Source of the DNA: Bacteroidales bacterium UBA5515
Lineage (GTDB): Bacteria; Bacteroidota; Bacteroidia; Bacteroidales; P3
Length of the DNA: 23,560 bases
Assembly: GCA_002423895.1 (NCBI GenBank)
Contig: DIOL01000008.1
Location: 35,467-59,026, forward strand
Reading direction: 5' to 3'
Position numbers and translations under genes: made by a program. Shown one piece after another: positions 1 through 7,500 of the stretch (within the stretch, counting starts at the first letter, position 1; each line of letters starts with the position of its first letter). The notes beneath the pieces are model-generated. The model was given only the letters and a program-made list of their open reading frames with translations, did not search any database and was not told where the DNA came from.

Positions 1-28
1 TAAACCTAACCCAGTTTATCTTATAAAC

Positions 29-66
29 AAAAGGACGTCTTGCATATGCTCGGCGTCCTTTTTTGT
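29..66 (+). terminator. Rho-independent terminator of an upstream gene
   Basis: A 9-bp stem (AAAAGGACG at 29-37, CGTCCTTTT at 54-62) encloses a 16-nt loop that itself contains GCATATGC. The right arm runs into a T-rich tract. It most likely ends a plus-strand gene lying before the window. That gene cannot be identified from the 28 bases that precede the stem. Confidence 0.8.
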
Positions 67-105
67 TTTATTTCTTCTTGTTTATATAATGTTATTTTCA
101 TTTCC

Positions 106-438
106 GATAACTATCTCGTTTTTCCAAGATAGTTATCTGGGGGCTCTGCGATAGTTATCCCAGATTAAAAAAGTGCGACTTATCGTCTAAAAAGTGCGAC
201 TTTTTGATTAGAAAGTGCGATATTTTAGATAGAAAAGTGCGACTTTTAAATTTTCGAATAGTTATCTTGAGCTTTTGAGATAGTTATCTTGTTCTTTGCA
301 GATAGTTATCTCACATTCGAAAATAGGCTATTCCCAATAAAAAATAGGCTATTCTTGGTTGGAAATAGGCTATTTCTATTCAAAAATAGGCTATTTTTGT
401 GTCTCGTATAGTTATCGTGAGAGTTTTGGATAGTTATC
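106..438. repeat. Phased array of 16 short palindromes, three sequence types (array 1)
   Basis: Sixteen imperfect palindromes of 10-11 bp follow one another with start-to-start distances of only 21 or 22 bp. Block A: GATAACTATC at 106, GATAGTTATC at 128 and 150. Block B: AAGTGCGACTT at 171, 192, 213 (last bases changed) and 235. Block A again at 257 (first base changed), 279 and 301. Block D: AATAGGCTATT at 322, 343, 364 and 385; the last copy extends to a 19-bp palindrome, 381-399, with 9-bp arms. Block A again at 407 (first base changed) and 429. The 10-12 bp spacers show no clear similarity to each other. Phase holds across block changes: the mean centre-to-centre distance is about 21.5 bp over 323 bp. 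The array lies between the terminator at 29-66 and the 3' end of the minus-strand operon (stop at 479-481). Together with the terminator it accounts for most of the non-coding stretch 1-478. Function unknown; a row of dimer-protein sites on one face of the helix is an inference. Confidence 0.93.
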
Positions 439-478
439 TTGGACAAAAATATCCTTATGAAAAATGTTTATTATTGTG

Positions 479-871
479 TTATTGGAGTTTCTTTTTCTTT
501 GAATTGCAATTTAAAGCTCCTTTTTCTAAATCTTCATTAACTCTAAACAAGACGATTCTTCTAATTAAATCTATTGGAAGTGGTTTGGAAATTGGAAATT
601 GAATTGTTCCTTTTGAATGTTTGTATTCTTTTAATTCTTCTTCAAACGCTTCAATACCATTAGATGTTGGGAAAAGGCTTACATGATTTTTAAATCCTCC
701 AAAATAAACTATTGGTCCGTTTCCCTTATAGGTTGGCATTTGATAACTAATACATTCATTAGATAAAGGAGCATTTTCAATAATCAGCTCCCTAATCTCA
801 ATCAGCTTAGCCTTAACATCTCCATCAAAACTATTAATATAAATATCTACTTCTTTGGATTTATTATACAT
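479..871 (-). CDS. DUF1801 family protein
   Basis: This 130-residue soluble protein resembles the small DUF1801 (YdhG-like) family, whose biochemical role is not established. The family pattern is visible: an N-terminal helix with IxExRELI spacing, then ISYQMPTY (about residues 42-49), a GFKNHVSLFP strand region, and a C-terminal part with GTIQFP followed by a helix beginning LPIDLIRRIV. There is no signal peptide or membrane segment. The ATG at 869-871 lies 2 bp after the stop of the upstream glycosyltransferase, so it is probably the last gene of the lptG-GT-GT operon. Its tail is Lys-rich (KKKKLQ). The stop codon sits about 40 bp from the last unit of palindrome array 1. Family assignment is fairly secure, role unknown. 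Confidence 0.8.
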   Translation of the reverse strand: MYNKSKEVDIYINSFDGDVKAKLIEIRELIIENAPLSNECISYQMPTYKGNGPIVYFGGFKNHVSLFPTSNGIEAFEEELKEYKHSKGTIQFPISKPLPIDLIRRIVLFRVNEDLEKGALNCNSKKKKLQ

Positions 872-873
872 TA

Positions 874-2049
874 TTATTCTTTTCCTGCAACTTGTTTTAA
901 TATGCTTTCTAATTGACTGCCGTAGGTTTCCCAGCGGTAGTTTTCTTTTACAAAATTATTGCCTTTTTGAGCTATTTGGTCTGCAAGGGAAGGGTTTTGT
1001 AAAAGTTTGATGATTGAATCGGCATATTCTTTTGGAGAGGATGCAATAAGTATATTTTCATTATGAGTGGCTCCCAAAGCTTCATTAGCAAGTGGTGAAC
1101 TTATGCAAGGAAGGTTCATTGCCATTGCTTCAAGGAGTTTGTTCTGAAGGCCAGTTCCTATTTGCATTGGTGCAACAAAAATCTTACTTTTGGCATAATA
1201 TTCTTTCATATCCTCAACCCAACCAGTAACTTTTATATTCTCAGAACTTAGACTTTGAACTGAAGTTGTAGGGTTAGCTCCAGCAATTACTAATTTGGCA
1301 TCAGGTAGTTTTTCCCAAACCAAAGGCATAATCTCTGTGGCAAGAAATATTGCTGCAACAGAATTAGGAGCATAGGACATGCCTCCAGAAAATATTATAT
1401 CGAATTCCTTATTTTTATTGCTTTTATAGTTGAAATAGGAATCATCAACTCCATTTGAAATAACAGTAATTTCATCTTGAGAAGGGTGTTTGATTTCTTT
1501 CTTATCTGTTTCAACAATAATTGTAAGTTTATTGAAGATATCAAACATCTTGGCTTCATATTTTTGAAGTCTTTTTGCTTCAATATTGAATAAGCATTTC
1601 AGTAAAAAACTACTTTTGGAAGCTCTTCGTTTCATATTGGTTGAAAGAGCATCTTGGAAGTCCAAAACCTTTGGGTAATTAATATTTGAATATTTTGCTG
1701 TTCTTACAAATTGATAATATACAACATCAGGATTAACTTGTTCGCAGAAGGAATTTAGCTTTTTAATGTTTTTCCTGTGAGAGAAATAACCAGTTTGGAA
1801 AGGAGTGCTATCAAACAGTGACTTGGTCATCCCTAAAATGGAATCAAATTTATTAAATTGACCAATACATATTTTCTTAACGAAAGACAAGAGAATGGTT
1901 TCCGCTTTAGGGTTGATTGTTGAGTTGTTCAAACAAAACAAATATACATCATTATTCTTAGCAAGTTCTTTAATTTGATAAAATGCTCTAAGCTTATCTC
2001 CTTTGTCTAAAGGGTAGGGAATACGTGACAGGACAACTAATATCTTCAT
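874..2049 (-). CDS. Glycosyltransferase family 4 (GT-B fold), second of a pair
   Basis: A 391-residue cytoplasmic glycosyltransferase expected to move a sugar from a nucleotide donor to an envelope glycan or glycolipid; donor and acceptor cannot be read from sequence. The N-terminal half opens with a Rossmann strand and the motif RIPYPLDKGDKLR (about 9-21), typical of GT4 proteins of Bacteroidetes and of exosortase-associated clusters. The donor-binding half starts near residue 217 (DIIFSGGMSYAPN) and carries GTGLQNKLLEAM at 298-309, whose Glu sits in the nucleotide-sugar site of this superfamily. Length is normal. It follows the other glycosyltransferase after a 42-bp gap and lies 2 bp before the DUF1801 gene, so cotranscription is likely. 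The two glycosyltransferases share only family motifs and are not a recent duplication. The specific pathway (O-antigen, LPS core or exopolysaccharide) is unknown. Confidence 0.88.
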   Translation of the reverse strand: MKILVVLSRIPYPLDKGDKLRAFYQIKELAKNNDVYLFCLNNSTINPKAETILLSFVKKICIGQFNKFDSILGMTKSLFDSTPFQTGYFSHRKNIKKLNSFCEQVNPDVVYYQFVRTAKYSNINYPKVLDFQDALSTNMKRRASKSSFLLKCLFNIEAKRLQKYEAKMFDIFNKLTIIVETDKKEIKHPSQDEITVISNGVDDSYFNYKSNKNKEFDIIFSGGMSYAPNSVAAIFLATEIMPLVWEKLPDAKLVIAGANPTTSVQSLSSENIKVTGWVEDMKEYYAKSKIFVAPMQIGTGLQNKLLEAMAMNLPCISSPLANEALGATHNENILIASSPKEYADSIIKLLQNPSLADQIAQKGNNFVKENYRWETYGSQLESILKQVAGKE

Positions 2050-2091
2050 TAATGACAGCTTTTAATGATTAGTATTTGATTTGCGGTTAAT

Positions 2092-3291
2092 TTACTTAAC
2101 TTCTAATTGACCATATAAGTCAACCAATTCTCTTGCGATAGCATTAATATTATATTTTTCACTAATTAGTTTTTCAGCATTTTGAGCAATATTATGAGAA
2201 AACTCCTTATCTGTAACACATTTATAAATACTTTCTGCAAATTCCTCTGGAGTGTTGGCAATTACAATATTTACATTATTTTCATACAAAATACCTTCAG
2301 CAGCTTGAGAAGTTGCAATTATACATTTCCTAAGCGACATCGCCTCAAGAATTTTAATTCTTATTCCACTTCCAGAAAGCAAAGGTACAATCATAATTTC
2401 TTTAGAACAAATAAACCTTGCACTATCAGGAACTTCTCCATAAATAACAACTCCTTCTCTGTTTAAATTCAAAAGCCATTGAGGCATTGCTCTTCCAGCA
2501 AAATAAGCTTTAATGTTAGGAAGCTTTTCGTGAACCATATCCCAAACATTATCCAAAAACCATTCAATTGCTTGTTGGTTGGGAATCCAATTCATGGAGC
2601 CAATATGGAATAAACTGTCCTTTTCTTCAATATCCTTATCAATAAAGTCTGGTGTTTCAATCCCTACAGGAACATTCTTACAAGGAACCTTACATCTATT
2701 TTCAATAAAATAATTAGCATCAACCTTAGTAACAGGATAAACTCCATCGTAGTTATTAACCATTTCAAGTTCATACTTCTTAAGGCTATAAGCCAATTGG
2801 TTGAGGTAAATTTTCTTTAAAGGATTCTTTGTACTTTGAGCAGTCTTTTCCCAAATTAAATGTTCAATATTAGGAGCTCTAAGAACAATCTTTGCTTTAG
2901 AGTTTTTTCTTATAACAGAAATATAATGAGAAAGAAAAATACTTTCAAGTTGAATAACATCAAACTCTTCCTCTTTCAAAAGAGATGCAAGCCTTTCTTC
3001 CATTTCTTGGCAATAGAAACGCTTAACATGATAGCTTTCGTTTTTTATGAAACTGCAAAGAGCAGAAAACACATTAAGTTTTAAATTGACAAATATGGTT
3101 TCAAACTGAGTCTTTTCAATATATTCTTTTGGAAGCTCTGAAATTTTAACTGGATGCTTGAAAGTGTTAAAAGCAAGAACCTTCACCTTATGTTCATTAT
3201 TCAAAAGTCCCATTGTTAAAGTATGCATTCCCATTGAACCACCGTCAACAACAGGGAAAGGAGGCTTATAGCAAAGCTGTAAAATCTTCAT
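2092..3291 (-). CDS. Glycosyltransferase family 4 (GT-B fold), first of a pair
   Basis: A 399-residue GT4-type enzyme, predicted cytoplasmic or at the inner face of the membrane. The acceptor-side domain opens with MKILQLCYKPPFPVVDGGS and a histidine soon after (H23). It contains APNIEHLIWEK near 139-149. The donor-side domain starts near 228 with FHIGSMNWIPN and has the conserved GSGIRIKILEAM at 307-318, followed by a switch to AAEGI, which is typical of the Glyco_trans_1_4 group. The start codon overlaps the stop of the lptG-like gene by one base (TAATG), a sign of translational coupling. Its location directly behind an LPS-export permease gene suggests LPS or lipid-linked glycan assembly, which is an inference from context. 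Substrate unknown. Confidence 0.9.
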   Translation of the reverse strand: MKILQLCYKPPFPVVDGGSMGMHTLTMGLLNNEHKVKVLAFNTFKHPVKISELPKEYIEKTQFETIFVNLKLNVFSALCSFIKNESYHVKRFYCQEMEERLASLLKEEEFDVIQLESIFLSHYISVIRKNSKAKIVLRAPNIEHLIWEKTAQSTKNPLKKIYLNQLAYSLKKYELEMVNNYDGVYPVTKVDANYFIENRCKVPCKNVPVGIETPDFIDKDIEEKDSLFHIGSMNWIPNQQAIEWFLDNVWDMVHEKLPNIKAYFAGRAMPQWLLNLNREGVVIYGEVPDSARFICSKEIMIVPLLSGSGIRIKILEAMSLRKCIIATSQAAEGILYENNVNIVIANTPEEFAESIYKCVTDKEFSHNIAQNAEKLISEKYNINAIARELVDLYGQLEVK

Positions 3292-4733
3292 TATTTATTT
3301 TCAAATTTATGTCCAGTTAAAAAATCTTTAATCTTGTTTAAAGCCTTAATCCAACTTTCAGAATTTAAAAGAGAAGAATCGGAAGTAGCTTTAATGGTAA
3401 GGAAAAGTCCAATAGGTAAGAATACCAATGTTGAACTCCACATACCTAAGAATGATGAAACAGCACCTTCAACAGAAGCTTTTTCTCCAATCATTCCTAC
3501 AACATAATATAATATAAAACTCAAAACCGAAACCACCACAGGCATTCCCAATCCACCCTTACGGATAATTGCTCCTAATGGAGCTCCAATAAAGAATAAG
3601 ATTAAGCATGCTGCTGAAAGTGTAAACTTTCTATGTAGTTCGTTTCTGTGTCTAATAATTAACTCACTGTCACCATTTCGTTTTGAGTCCAACATCTTCA
3701 AATCACTTTTAAGATAAGTTGCTCTTTGAGAAGCTTGTTCAATTACCTTTTGCTTATCTTGATTAGTAAGTAAAGAATAGTCTTTATAGAATGAGAAGTC
3801 ATACGATGAATCCATCTTAAAAATATTTGAATCTCTAATTATTGGAGTTGTAATTTGATTTCTAATTCCTTGTACAATTGAATGATTAAAATCCAAATTC
3901 TCTTTTCTTAGTTCATTTATATTCTTGTTTAATTGAGTAATGTTAAGCATCTTGTAGTGGCCAGAATATCTGTCTTCATCGGTTTCCTTAAAAGCAAAAT
4001 CTGAAACATCAAACCTAATCAATTGCTCCTTAAAGTTAAGTCTGATTAAAGGACGAGTGTAGAAAGATTGGTCATCAACACTTTCATCATAAGTATATCC
4101 ATCAATTAAATTAAAAACAAGTGTATTCCCATTATCCTCTGTATACATTTGTCCTTTCTTTGCAGCAGTTACGCTGATGTTTCCCATGCTCTTGCTATGA
4201 TCATAAATCACAACATCACTCAAATTCTTTCCTTCCTTATCCTTTGCTCCAATACGAATAACGTATTTTTCAATTTCAGCATAAAACTCATTAGGACGAA
4301 TATTAACAGTAGGCTTTTTAGTGTTAATCTCATACATCAACGTTCTCATTTTCTTTTCTGCAATAGGCATAAAGTTATTTGAGAAAAAGAATGCAAAAAC
4401 AGATAGCAAAGAAACAACTGCAATCATTGGTCTAAGAATTCTCCAAAGAGAAATCCCAGCAGACTTCATGGCTACTAATTCGTAGCGTTCTCCAAAATTA
4501 CCAAGTGTCATTATGGAAGCTAACAAAATTGCTAAAGGCAAGGCCATAGGAACCAAGGTAACCAATATATACCAAAACAATTGAAGTATAACCAGAGTGT
4601 CTAAACCTTTACCAATCATCTTTTCTAAAATCTTCCAGATGAATTGTAGAAGCAGAACAAATTCCGATATGGAAAATGTAAGTAAAAGGGGACCTAAAAA
4701 TGATTTTATAATAAGTATATCAAGTTTCTTCAC
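3291..4733 (-). CDS. LptF/LptG-family (YjgP/YjgQ) LPS export permease
   Basis: This is an inner-membrane permease of the YjgP/YjgQ family. In the Lpt system, LptF and LptG pair with the ATPase LptB to pull lipopolysaccharide out of the inner membrane. Three membrane segments lie in the first ~125 residues (about 12-35, 55-78, 103-123), with the typical FGERYELVAMKSAGIS stretch between the second and third. A large periplasmic domain (about 125-370) follows, then three C-terminal segments. At 480 residues it is longer than the ~360 of the E. coli proteins; an enlarged periplasmic part is common in Bacteroidetes. The start is GTG (4731-4733); no in-frame ATG lies upstream before a stop, and the first internal methionine would remove the first membrane segment. 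It heads the minus-strand operon. Bacteroidetes often carry two such genes, so lptF versus lptG cannot be settled here. Confidence 0.9.
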   Translation of the reverse strand: MKKLDILIIKSFLGPLLLTFSISEFVLLLQFIWKILEKMIGKGLDTLVILQLFWYILVTLVPMALPLAILLASIMTLGNFGERYELVAMKSAGISLWRILRPMIAVVSLLSVFAFFFSNNFMPIAEKKMRTLMYEINTKKPTVNIRPNEFYAEIEKYVIRIGAKDKEGKNLSDVVIYDHSKSMGNISVTAAKKGQMYTEDNGNTLVFNLIDGYTYDESVDDQSFYTRPLIRLNFKEQLIRFDVSDFAFKETDEDRYSGHYKMLNITQLNKNINELRKENLDFNHSIVQGIRNQITTPIIRDSNIFKMDSSYDFSFYKDYSLLTNQDKQKVIEQASQRATYLKSDLKMLDSKRNGDSELIIRHRNELHRKFTLSAACLILFFIGAPLGAIIRKGGLGMPVVVSVLSFILYYVVGMIGEKASVEGAVSSFLGMWSSTLVFLPIGLFLTIKATSDSSLLNSESWIKALNKIKDFLTGHKFENK

Positions 4734-4757
4734 AACAAAACTTTACAATTAAAGCAA

Positions 4758-4765
4758 CAAAAATA
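4758..4765 (-). promoter_or_regulatory. Possible -7 element for the minus-strand lptG operon
   Basis: Read on the minus strand this is TATTTTTG, which fits the Bacteroidetes -7 consensus TAnnTTTG, about 25 bp before the GTG start at 4733. No clear -33 TTTG is seen at the expected distance, so support is modest. Confidence 0.35.
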
Positions 4766-4787
4766 CAAAGATTTAATCTTTTATTAG

Positions 4788-4795
4788 TAATTTTG
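4788..4795 (+). promoter_or_regulatory. Bacteroidetes-type -7 element for DPP III
   Basis: TAATTTTG matches TAnnTTTG and lies 32 bp before the ATG at 4828, leaving a leader of about 25 nt. A -33 TTTG is not evident. With the opposite-strand element at 4758-4765 it would form a compact divergent promoter region. Confidence 0.5.
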
Positions 4796-4827
4796 CTTCC
4801 AAATAAAACAAATTAATTGAATACAAT

Positions 4828-6885
4828 ATGAAAAAGTTGATTATGATTTCAGCCCTTTTATCATGTTTACTTGTAATGCCTGAGGGAATTAAGGCTCAAA
4901 ACAAAACTAAAGACAAAGAACAATTTAAGTATGTAATTGATGAATTCGCTGATATTAAAGTTATGCGTTACCAAGTTCCATCATGGGACAACCTAAGTTT
5001 GAAGCAACAAGAATATCTTTACTATCTATCTCAAGCAGCAAATAGTGGAAGAGATATATTGTGGGATCAAAACTATAAATACAATTTAACTGTAAGAAGA
5101 ACTTTGGAAAACATTCTTTCTTCTTATAATGGAAAACGTCAAGGCAATGAATGGGAAGATTTTTTGGTTTATGCTAAAAGAGTATTCTTCTCCAATGGTA
5201 TTCATCATCACTATGCTGAAGACAAAATTATGCCTGCTTTCTCCAAAAACTATTTCTCAACTCTTTTGAAACAATCAAGCCAAAAGAATTTCCCAACAGA
5301 TAAAGGAGAAAAAGTTGATGCTTTCTTTACAAGAGTAACTGATATTATTTTCAATAAAAACGTTGCTCCTTATAGAAAAGAAACTGATAAATCAAAAGAT
5401 ATTATTGCATCTTCAGCTGTTAATTTCTACGAAGGAGTTACTCGCAAAGAAGTTGAAGATTTTTACAAACAAAAACAAAGTCCAGATAGTGAACGTCCTC
5501 TTTCTTTTGGTTTAAACTCTAAAGTTGTAAAGGAAAACAATAAAGTTGTTGAGAAAGTTTATAAACTTGACGGATTATATTCCAATGCTATTAAAGAAAT
5601 AATCTATTGGCTTGAAAAAGCAAATAAAGTTGCAGAAAATGATGCTCAAAGAGAATATACAAATCTTTTAATTAAATACTACCAAACAGGAGATTTGGAA
5701 ATTTGGGATAAATATAATGTTAAATGGGTTTCAGATGTTGAATCACAATGCGATTATGTAAATGGATTTATTGAAGACTATGGCGATCCATTGGGAATGA
5801 AAGCAACATGGGAATCTGTTGTAAACTTCAAAGACTTGGAAGCAACCAAAAGAACAGAAGTAATAAGTGCAAATGCTCAGTGGTTTGAAAATAATTCACC
5901 TGTTGCTCCTCAATACAAAAAGAAAGAAGTTAAGGGAGTAAGTGCAAAAGTAATTAATGCTGTTATGCTTGGAGGTGATTGTTTCCCAACTCCACCAATT
6001 GGAATTAACCTTCCAAATGCTGATTGGATTAGAAAAGAATTTGGCAGCAAATCAGTAACTATTGCAAATTTAACTTCAGCTTATGACTTAGCTGCACTTG
6101 AATCTCCAAAAGGAGCATTACAAGAATTTGCTGCAAGTGAAGAAGAAATTGAAAAAGCAAAGAAATATGGTTCAATGGCAGGTGATTTACACACTGACTT
6201 ACACGAATGTTTAGGACATGGTTCAGGTCAACTTCTTCCTGGCACTTCAGCAGGAGCATTAGCTGACTATTCTTCTTCATTGGAAGAAGCAAGAGCTGAT
6301 TTATTTGCTCTTTATTATATGATGGATCCATATTTAATTGAAATTGGACTAATTCCTGACCTTGCTGTTGGAGAAGCAGAATATGACAGTTATCTTCGTA
6401 ATGGACTTCTTTCTCAATATGCAAGAATTGAATTTGGTAAAACAGTAACTCAAGCACACATGCAAGCTCGCAAACTAATTTCTACTTATACTTTTGAACA
6501 AGGAGAAAAGATTGGAGCTGTAGTTAAGTTTGAAAAAGACAATAAAACCTATTTCCAAATAAAAGATCACGAAGCTGTAAGAAAAATATTTGGAGAGTTG
6601 CTTGCAATGATTCAAGATATTAAATCTACTGGTAACTATGAAGAAGGAAAGAATTTAATTGAAAAATACGCTGTTAATATCGACCCAGTATTACACCAGG
6701 AAGTTATTGACCGTTACAAGAAATTAAATATTAAACCTTATGGAGGTTTTGTAAATCCTGAAATAACTCCAATTGCTGACAAAGATGGTAAATATATTAA
6801 GTTTGAAATTACCTACCCAACAGACTTCCTAAAACAACATCTTCAATATGGAAAGAAATACTCTTTCTTGCCAACAATGAATTAG
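4828..6885 (+). CDS. Secreted dipeptidyl peptidase III (family M49 zinc peptidase)
   Basis: Cleaves dipeptides from the N-terminus of oligopeptides. The zinc motif HEXXGH is present as HECLGH at residues 459-464. The second motif, EEARAD, is at 486-491 and gives the third zinc ligand (first Glu of the pair by family knowledge). The 685-residue length fits M49. Residues 1-23 look like a signal peptide ending in KAQ, so the enzyme should act in the periplasm or on the cell surface. Cys13 after LLS could instead be a lipidation site, but the hydrophobic run continues past it, so ordinary cleavage seems more likely. Animal enzymes have HELLGH; Leu-to-Cys in the third position is the visible difference. 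The gene stands alone, with a promoter at 4788 and a strong terminator at 6910. It probably feeds dipeptides to cytoplasmic catabolism, together with the DPP IV encoded at 11992. Confidence 0.93.
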   Translation: MKKLIMISALLSCLLVMPEGIKAQNKTKDKEQFKYVIDEFADIKVMRYQVPSWDNLSLKQQEYLYYLSQAANSGRDILWDQNYKYNLTVRRTLENILSSYNGKRQGNEWEDFLVYAKRVFFSNGIHHHYAEDKIMPAFSKNYFSTLLKQSSQKNFPTDKGEKVDAFFTRVTDIIFNKNVAPYRKETDKSKDIIASSAVNFYEGVTRKEVEDFYKQKQSPDSERPLSFGLNSKVVKENNKVVEKVYKLDGLYSNAIKEIIYWLEKANKVAENDAQREYTNLLIKYYQTGDLEIWDKYNVKWVSDVESQCDYVNGFIEDYGDPLGMKATWESVVNFKDLEATKRTEVISANAQWFENNSPVAPQYKKKEVKGVSAKVINAVMLGGDCFPTPPIGINLPNADWIRKEFGSKSVTIANLTSAYDLAALESPKGALQEFAASEEEIEKAKKYGSMAGDLHTDLHECLGHGSGQLLPGTSAGALADYSSSLEEARADLFALYYMMDPYLIEIGLIPDLAVGEAEYDSYLRNGLLSQYARIEFGKTVTQAHMQARKLISTYTFEQGEKIGAVVKFEKDNKTYFQIKDHEAVRKIFGELLAMIQDIKSTGNYEEGKNLIEKYAVNIDPVLHQEVIDRYKKLNIKPYGGFVNPEITPIADKDGKYIKFEITYPTDFLKQHLQYGKKYSFLPTMN

Positions 6886-6909
6886 AATTCTGAAAACATA
6901 AATACTTAG

Positions 6910-6947
6910 GGCCTAAGATCCAAATAAAGTTTCTTAGGCCTTTTTTT
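6910..6947 (+). terminator. Rho-independent terminator of the DPP III gene
   Basis: A 9-bp perfect stem (GGCCTAAGA at 6910-6918, TCTTAGGCC at 6932-6940) with a 13-nt loop is followed by TTTTTTTATT, 22 bp after the stop codon. Confidence 0.9.
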
Positions 6948-7019
6948 ATTGTTTATCTAATTTCAACAAAAATTTCATAAGTCCTTTTCTCCTTAACTCA
7001 TGTATAAAATCTAAGAAGT

Positions 7020-7067
7020 TTAAAGAGCTTAAAGACCTTAATGTCCTTAAAGACTTTAAGCTCCTTA
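7020..7067. repeat. Five-copy 9-bp tandem repeat with internal inverted symmetry
   Basis: Five successive 9-mers start at 7020: TTAAAGAGC, TTAAAGACC, TTAATGTCC, TTAAAGACT, TTAAGCTCC, then TTA. The outer parts also form a perfect 9-bp inverted repeat (AGCTTAAAG at 7026-7034, CTTTAAGCT at 7054-7062) centred at 7044, where TTAA flanks TGTCC. It lies in the non-coding stretch between the DPP III terminator and array 2 and is not part of any convincing gene. Confidence 0.75.
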
Positions 7068-7171
7068 TTTCTTTTGAAATAAACCAAAATAATTAAAGTT
7101 TAAATCTATCAAAACAAAGTAAATAACTGCTTAAATAAGCTTTTGAACTTTTTTTATCTTATTTCAATCTC

Positions 7172-7296
7172 GGAATCATGCCATGAATTACTCGAAATCA
7201 TGCCATGATTCTTCTGATTTCATGGCATGATTCTGGTCAATTCATGCCATGAAATGGAGTAATTCATGCCATGATTCCAAAAACATCATGCCATGA
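7172..7296. repeat. Phased array of six 11-bp palindromes at exactly 22 bp (array 2)
   Basis: TCATGCCATGA (or its complement TCATGGCATGA, third copy) begins at 7176, 7198, 7220, 7242, 7264 and 7286: six copies with five intervals of exactly 22 bp. The 11-bp spacers largely differ from one another. The first five units form a larger palindrome centred at 7225 in unit 3. The segments 7172-7193 and 7257-7278 are 22-bp reverse complements with one mismatch, at the central base of the unit. The spacer parts of those arms contain TTACTC (7188-7193) and GAGTAA (7257-7262). The array lies about 230 bp after the DPP III terminator and 160 bp before the next promoter. No gene was seen in 6889-7500. Confidence 0.95.
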
Positions 7297-7458
7297 AATG
7301 AGATTAACTCCTTATAAAAATAGTTTCAATTAAGGTTTAATAAGATTGGAATAAGAATTTTCTACTTTTTTCTCTTTTCTTTTTTTTAATATCTTTACTA
7401 TCTCTTATCCTACAAAGCAATATTTAAGACTCAAACTTTATTCTTTAAAGTTTTTTAC

Positions 7459-7466
7459 TATCTTTG
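7459..7466 (+). promoter_or_regulatory. Bacteroidetes-type -7 element for the DRTGG/ATPase/hydrogenase operon
   Basis: TATCTTTG is a perfect TAnnTTTG match, 35 bp before the ATG at 7501. The -33 region is weak (TTTA at 7437-7440). Confidence 0.55.
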
Positions 7467-7500
7467 TGGCTTAAATAATATATAATATTTATCTGTTTGT

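Noticed and set aside
106..438. CRISPR array
   Set aside because: Repeat units are only 10-11 bp, spacers 10-12 bp, three repeat sequences occur in one array, and no cas gene is present.
106..438. Iteron-type replication origin or DnaA-box cluster
   Set aside because: The 22-bp pitch resembles iterons, but only the short palindrome is conserved within each period, several palindrome types are mixed, similar arrays recur at two other loci, no rep or dnaA gene is nearby, and no TTATCCACA-like boxes are present.
399..602. Plus-strand 67-codon frame overlapping array 1 and the DUF1801 gene
   Set aside because: It lies partly in the palindrome array and partly antisense to a well-supported gene; its translation has no recognisable features.
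6059..6457. Minus-strand 132-codon frame within the DPP III gene
   Set aside because: It is antisense to the catalytic core of DPP III (HECLGH region) and its Leu/Gln-rich translation is a typical shadow.
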